A stretch of DNA of 64,000 nt from Vitrella brassicaformis (Eukaryota; Sar; Vitrellaceae), in the NCBI GenBank assembly GCA_001179505.1, contig CDMY01000688.1, forward strand, positions 1 to 64,000. Reading direction: 5' to 3'. Each line of letters opens with the position of its first letter. Within the stretch, counting starts at the first letter, position 1. The position numbers and the translations under genes were made by a program. This document shows, piece by piece, positions 60,101 through 64,000 of this stretch. Under the pieces are notes generated by a model. The model had not been told where the DNA came from and did not search any database. It was given only the letters and a program-made list of their open reading frames with translations.

Positions 60101-63100
60101 GTTGGTGCCTCGCTGCTGCTGCCCTCGGTGGTCTGTTGGTGGATGTAGTAGTGCAGCGATGGGACGAAGTGCGCTCGGTAGGCCTGCTGCACGATGAACG
60201 CCTGCAACGGGGAAGAAGCGGAAGACATCAGTCCCATCGATGGACACCTGCCTGTGCATTGGATTGGCCGGCCTACCATGGCCACATTGAGCCATCTGGC
60301 CGTCTCGCTGAGGAACACCGTGTCCCGCAGCACCGCACTGTAGGCCAGATTCAGCGACTTGAGGGGCTCCACACACGACCGCTCCACGTCCACCCGCTCT
60401 CCAGCCGTGGCCGAGGCATGTCTCCCCCGGCCGCCCGCCACAGACTGCAGCAGGCTGCTCACTGACGCAATGTGGCCCTGCTGCCGCATGGCGGGGATGA
60501 AGGCCAGCGAGAAGGTCTTTGCCGTGAGCCAGAAGAGCTCCGTGATGGGGGCGGGCGGGGGCGCGTCGGCGTGGGTGCGGCGGAGGCGCTCGTCTGTGAG
60601 GGTGAGAAGGGTCTGTGCTGCCTGTGTGGAGATGCGGTCGAGCCGGAGACGGGTGACGCGCTCGTTGCCGGTGGGGTGCTGTCGGACAGGCAGAGGGAAA
60701 AGGCACACTCCACTTCACTTTATCGGGCCTCATGCACTCGAGGGACATCTCACCCTGATCGTGTCGGACAGACGCTTCACATCACCGCTCGCATACCACC
60801 TGAGAGACCAATCCAGCCAGCCATCCATCCATCAGTGTCGTTTGTGTGTGTGTGTGTGTGTGATCTCTGTCTGCTAAAGCAACGACCTACCCGAGTCGGT
60901 TGTTGTGGATGATTGTGTAGAGTGGGTCGACCTTGGACACCAGCCCAGCGACCCCCGTCTGCCCCCTGTTGACCTCGTCCTGCACCAGCCGCATGAAACT
61001 CCACTGCACGTTCAGCAGGCAGCCGGTGGTCGCAGGCATGGTCACCGCCAACACGTCACGAGGCACCGGCGTGGACTCGCCTGCACACACACACACACAC
61101 ACACACACGTGTGGATGTCCCGCTCTCCATCTGTTTGGGTGTCAATGGCTCACGTCTCCATCTGTCCGACACAGCGAATTCTGAGGCATATTGAGATGCG
61201 GCAAGTATGCCCTGCAGCCAGTCGAGGAGCATGGCCTGAGGCGACCCGAACTGGGGGGAGGGTGATGCCGGCGCCGACGAGTGCCACATGGGTCTCAGGA
61301 AGGTGGAGTGGTTGAGGTCCGCCATCTCGGCCAGACGGTTGGACACGAACTGCATGTCGTCGCTGCAGCAACAGTAGGCAATCGTTGAGAACCGCACTCA
61401 TTTGTGTGTGTGTAAAAACCGACCGGAGCCTGGGGCTGTGTGGGTCGAGATACCGCCGTGCAGCCATGCTTTGGTCGTGCACTGCGGCAATCAGACTGAC
61501 GACTCACCTCAAACAGCAGCACACAAGTGAGTGAGTGAGCGATGGAATGAATGCACCAGTGGCCAGACATAGTACATACAAGCGGCTTACGGTCTCAGTG
61601 TCGGCACCCGTGCCATGAGCCACTCCTCTCGGTGCTCTGCCCCAATGCGGCCAATGTCGTGCAGAATCGCAGACAGGAACTCGTCGAGTCGGTGGGCCAC
61701 CTGGGGGATGGCGTCGATCGTGCTGGTGGCGAACAAGGCGCCTGACACACAAGCAAGCGGGCGACAGACAGGGCTGTTGTTGTTCTGTGCGCACCGAATG
61801 TGACGATAGATGTCTTCCTTCCTGTCTCGCCACATCACACATACCAAGTATGCTCCCATATTGGTAGTCGCGCACAGGGCGGCCCTGACGAGGTACTGTC
61901 TTGATGTCGGATATGAAGGAGCTCGCCGCGTGCGGCCCCGCAATCCGAAACACACGCTGCACACAGAGAGAGAATGACACATAACAGGCCCGGCCCGCCC
62001 GGGGTGTGGGTCCCTGGCGTACCTGGAACTGGTGGTAATTGCCGCACTCCCCGGGGAGGCCCCACACGGGATCGCTCGTCGGCCCCAGCTCCAGACGCTG
62101 CTTCGACTGGTCACTCTAAAGACACACAGAGAGATCAACAGCAGCGCCATTTCCCCCACCGCCCGCAATACCTCGTCATCACACTCACCGTGTATGTCAC
62201 GAACTTCTCCGAGAGTGTCTGAAGGATGACGGCCAGCACCCAGCTGCGGTTGATGGCTATGTCGTCGGGGGATGACCCGGTGAGCATCGTGGGCGGCTCT
62301 CCGGCAGGCAGCCGGCTGATGAGTGCACTGAACGTCACCGTGTCGATCTCGCCCGACCGCAGGCAATCGAGCAGGACGTCCGACGCCTGCACACAGACAG
62401 ACAGACACCACACAGATAAGGCCACACGTACTGCGGAGTGGATGAGGTGGTGGCGTTGATACCTCTTGTATGGAGGCCGCTCGTGTGATGACCTCCGCGG
62501 CCGTGCCGAGCAGCAGCTCCTTCCACTCGCGCAGCTTGACCTTCAGACGCGCAGACACACCCCGCACCCTGCACAAGTAACAGCAGTTGGGTGCATTGCA
62601 TGCTGCGCGGAGCGCTGCGTGAGTGAGTGGCGTGTTTACTGGTTCAGCTCTCGCTCCACGGCCCGCAGGATCTTCACCCACGACAACAACTGATTCGTCA
62701 GACTCTACACGGCACGGCAAGAAGGAAAGGGGCACCACACACACAGAGGGCCTTCCACGCCACGTGGTGTCGAGATGACCATGCGTCAGTCACAGAAGTA
62801 CCTTAGAACTGAGATGCGTCTTCATCTCATCGATGGCCCCCTGGTCCAGCTTCCGCATCTCACCGCCAGATGTCGCCGCGATCCCCAGCGTGCGGTACAT
62901 GACCTTCTGCACCATAGCGTCCTCCTCCCTCGCACGATCGGCCTCATCCGTCGACGCCGTCGAGCTCGACCGCAACTCCCGCGACGGCTGCTGCTGCTGC
63001 TGCTGCTGGCTGGTGTCTTGTTCACGCTTGGTGTCGGCTCGGTCCTGCTCGAGTGCCGCCAAGCGGCGGTCTCGCACCTCCTCGTGCGACGGCGGGCGAG

Positions 63101-63834
63101 CTTTGGGAGTCGCCTTGGGGCGAGCGGCACTGGCGGCGCTGCTAGGCTGCTCCTTGGCCGGTGCTGGTGTGGCCTCCTGCTGCTGGGCGGCGGCCTGTTT
63201 GCTGCGGCTTTCGAGACTGTCGAGGCGTCGCTGGCGGATCTCCTGGGCGGAGAGACCGCTCTGAGTGGGCTGGGGTGCCTGACGGGAGGCGTGGGGCTGG
63301 GCTGGTTGGTCAGTCGCCTCCCGGTCTTGGGTGGGCTGCGGTGCCGTGCCACCATGATGTGGGTCGAGTAGCCGCAGTCGCTTGGCACGCACCTCCTCGG
63401 GATCTGCACAGACGCACACACGGTACGGTCCATAGCAGACAGACAGACGGACAGACAGACCCGCACACCGTGACACAACAGTGTGGCGGATGGTGCACCT
63501 TCCCGTGTGGTGGCATGCTGACCTGGTTGTTGGCTCTTCTTGGCGGCATCTTCGCCGCGGTTGCCAAACAGCCAACTCCACATCAAAAATGCGACACAAA
63601 CGGCAACAAGGACTGAGCGGATGAATCGAGCACACACCAAGCACAGAACCGCACGACGCTGCAGTGCTTTCCATGATGCGTGTGTCTGGTTCGTTGCTTA
63701 CACAGCACAGGGAGGTATGCGAACGACGAGAACGCTCCTGGGAACGCGCCTTCCTCCCCTACAGGCGACTCGCTGTGGCTGTCAACGCTGAGATTTGATT
63801 TCCAATACTCATCCACAATAGCTTCCTGACCCAT
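57121..63834 (-). CDS. UFD2/UBE4-type E4 ubiquitin ligase with predicted membrane anchor and C-terminal ubiquitin-like domain
   Basis: ATG at 63834 (MGQEAIVDEYWKSNLSVD), TGA at 57121-57123, well over twenty exons. Joining exons 1 and 2 creates an unbroken hydrophobic stretch (LPVLFLVAVCVAFLMWSWLF) near residue 45, a likely transmembrane segment. Next are three copies of an E4 N-terminal-type motif (EEVRAKRLRLL, QEIRQRRLDSL, EEVRDRRLAAL), a Gln-rich linker, then the long helical Ufd2 core (SWVLAVILQTLSEKFV, CLLNVQWSFMRLVQDEV followed by SKVDPLYTIIHNNRLG, DPQLVIAFVLLIVGAPSYF, LETLHFVVRQYGRHVSVLMT). The U-box (FIDSLTGEIMKEPRRLPTG to DLKEKIHAFLAD) binds E2 in this family and is diverged mid-domain. 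A final region (FTVKVQMVGSGSTMEIQLTV; LLRFLMTGHELPHKTQPG; MVIQMTRR) has a ubiquitin-like strand-helix-strand pattern. E4s extend ubiquitin chains with CDC48/p97. Confidence 0.85.
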
Positions 63835-64000
63835 AATCGTGGGGTGTTGGCTTATGCGTTTGGGCTTCTCTCCCGCCCTCCAGCGGTTTCACGGAACCTT
63901 TAATTTGCGATCTTGAACGTGTGAAACAGAGATCTCCAGCCCTCCACGCCACCACTAGAGTGCCTGTGGGACCGGGATTCTTTGCTGTTGTCGTTGATCT
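63835..64000. other. Upstream region of the E4-like gene
   Basis: Only 166 bp before the window ends. It should contain part of the 5' UTR or promoter. Nothing else recognised. Confidence 0.4.

Noticed and set aside
1-64000. tRNA and rRNA genes
   Set aside because: I scanned for T-loop GTTCGA-type signals. Apart from the degenerate segment near 16.8 kb nothing formed a cloverleaf by eye; a covariance-model scan would be decisive.

Overview
The window is nuclear DNA from a GC-rich, intron-dense eukaryote. Almost every gene is cut into 50-700 bp exons by GT-AG introns of roughly 60-120 bp, and the introns are full of TG/CA runs. The gene mix includes a bacterial-type homoserine dehydrogenase with an ACT domain, an endosomal-type Na+/H+ exchanger, a GH47 mannosidase, a TPR/ARM protein resembling the dynein assembly factor TTC12, and an alveolate ISP-like PH-fold protein. 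This points to an alveolate alga; the chromerid Vitrella brassicaformis is my best guess (inference from gene content and intron style, not from a database match).

Region 1 (0.2-22.4 kb) is an unstable block built around a lineage-specific family of modular genes. A decayed copy (gene A, 0.2-4.0 kb, plus strand) and an intact copy (gene B, 19.3-22.4 kb, minus strand) lie as arms of a large inverted duplication. Between the arms are a glucosamine-6-phosphate-deaminase-like/PIG-L fusion (4.5-8.0 kb), a probable pseudokinase (8.5-10.2 kb), a third modular relative (gene F, 11.75-12.9 kb) beside an assembly gap, broken copies of kinase and gene-F exons (13.0-14.0 kb), and gene C (15.75-18.6 kb), whose protein ends in a ubiquitin-like domain and whose leader exon is shared with gene B. 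Exons and their flanking introns recur among A, B and F in different combinations.

Region 2 (22.7-63.8 kb) is orderly housekeeping DNA with almost strictly alternating strands: homoserine dehydrogenase (+), LSD1-type amine oxidase (-), PAN-like Cys-rich protein (+), RCC1/coiled-coil protein (-), basic nuclear protein (+), short-chain dehydrogenase (-), GH47 mannosidase (+), multi-pass membrane protein (-), Na+/H+ exchanger (-), TTC12-like protein (+), SAP-like protein (-), ISP-like protein (+), UFD2-type E4 ubiquitin ligase (-). Head-to-head pairs share 0.17-0.48 kb spacers that must hold both promoters. Tail-to-tail spacers hold microsatellites.

Two 300-N gaps (11.4 and 27.3 kb) abut poly-C/poly-G tracts, and the amine oxidase and PAN-like genes both lose their 5' ends at about 27.0 kb, so the assembly there should not be trusted. 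The most interesting biology is the modular family with its inverted duplication, the predicted membrane-anchored E4 ligase with a C-terminal ubiquitin-like domain, the ubiquitin-like tail on gene C, and the NagB/PIG-L fusion lacking a catalytic glutamate.
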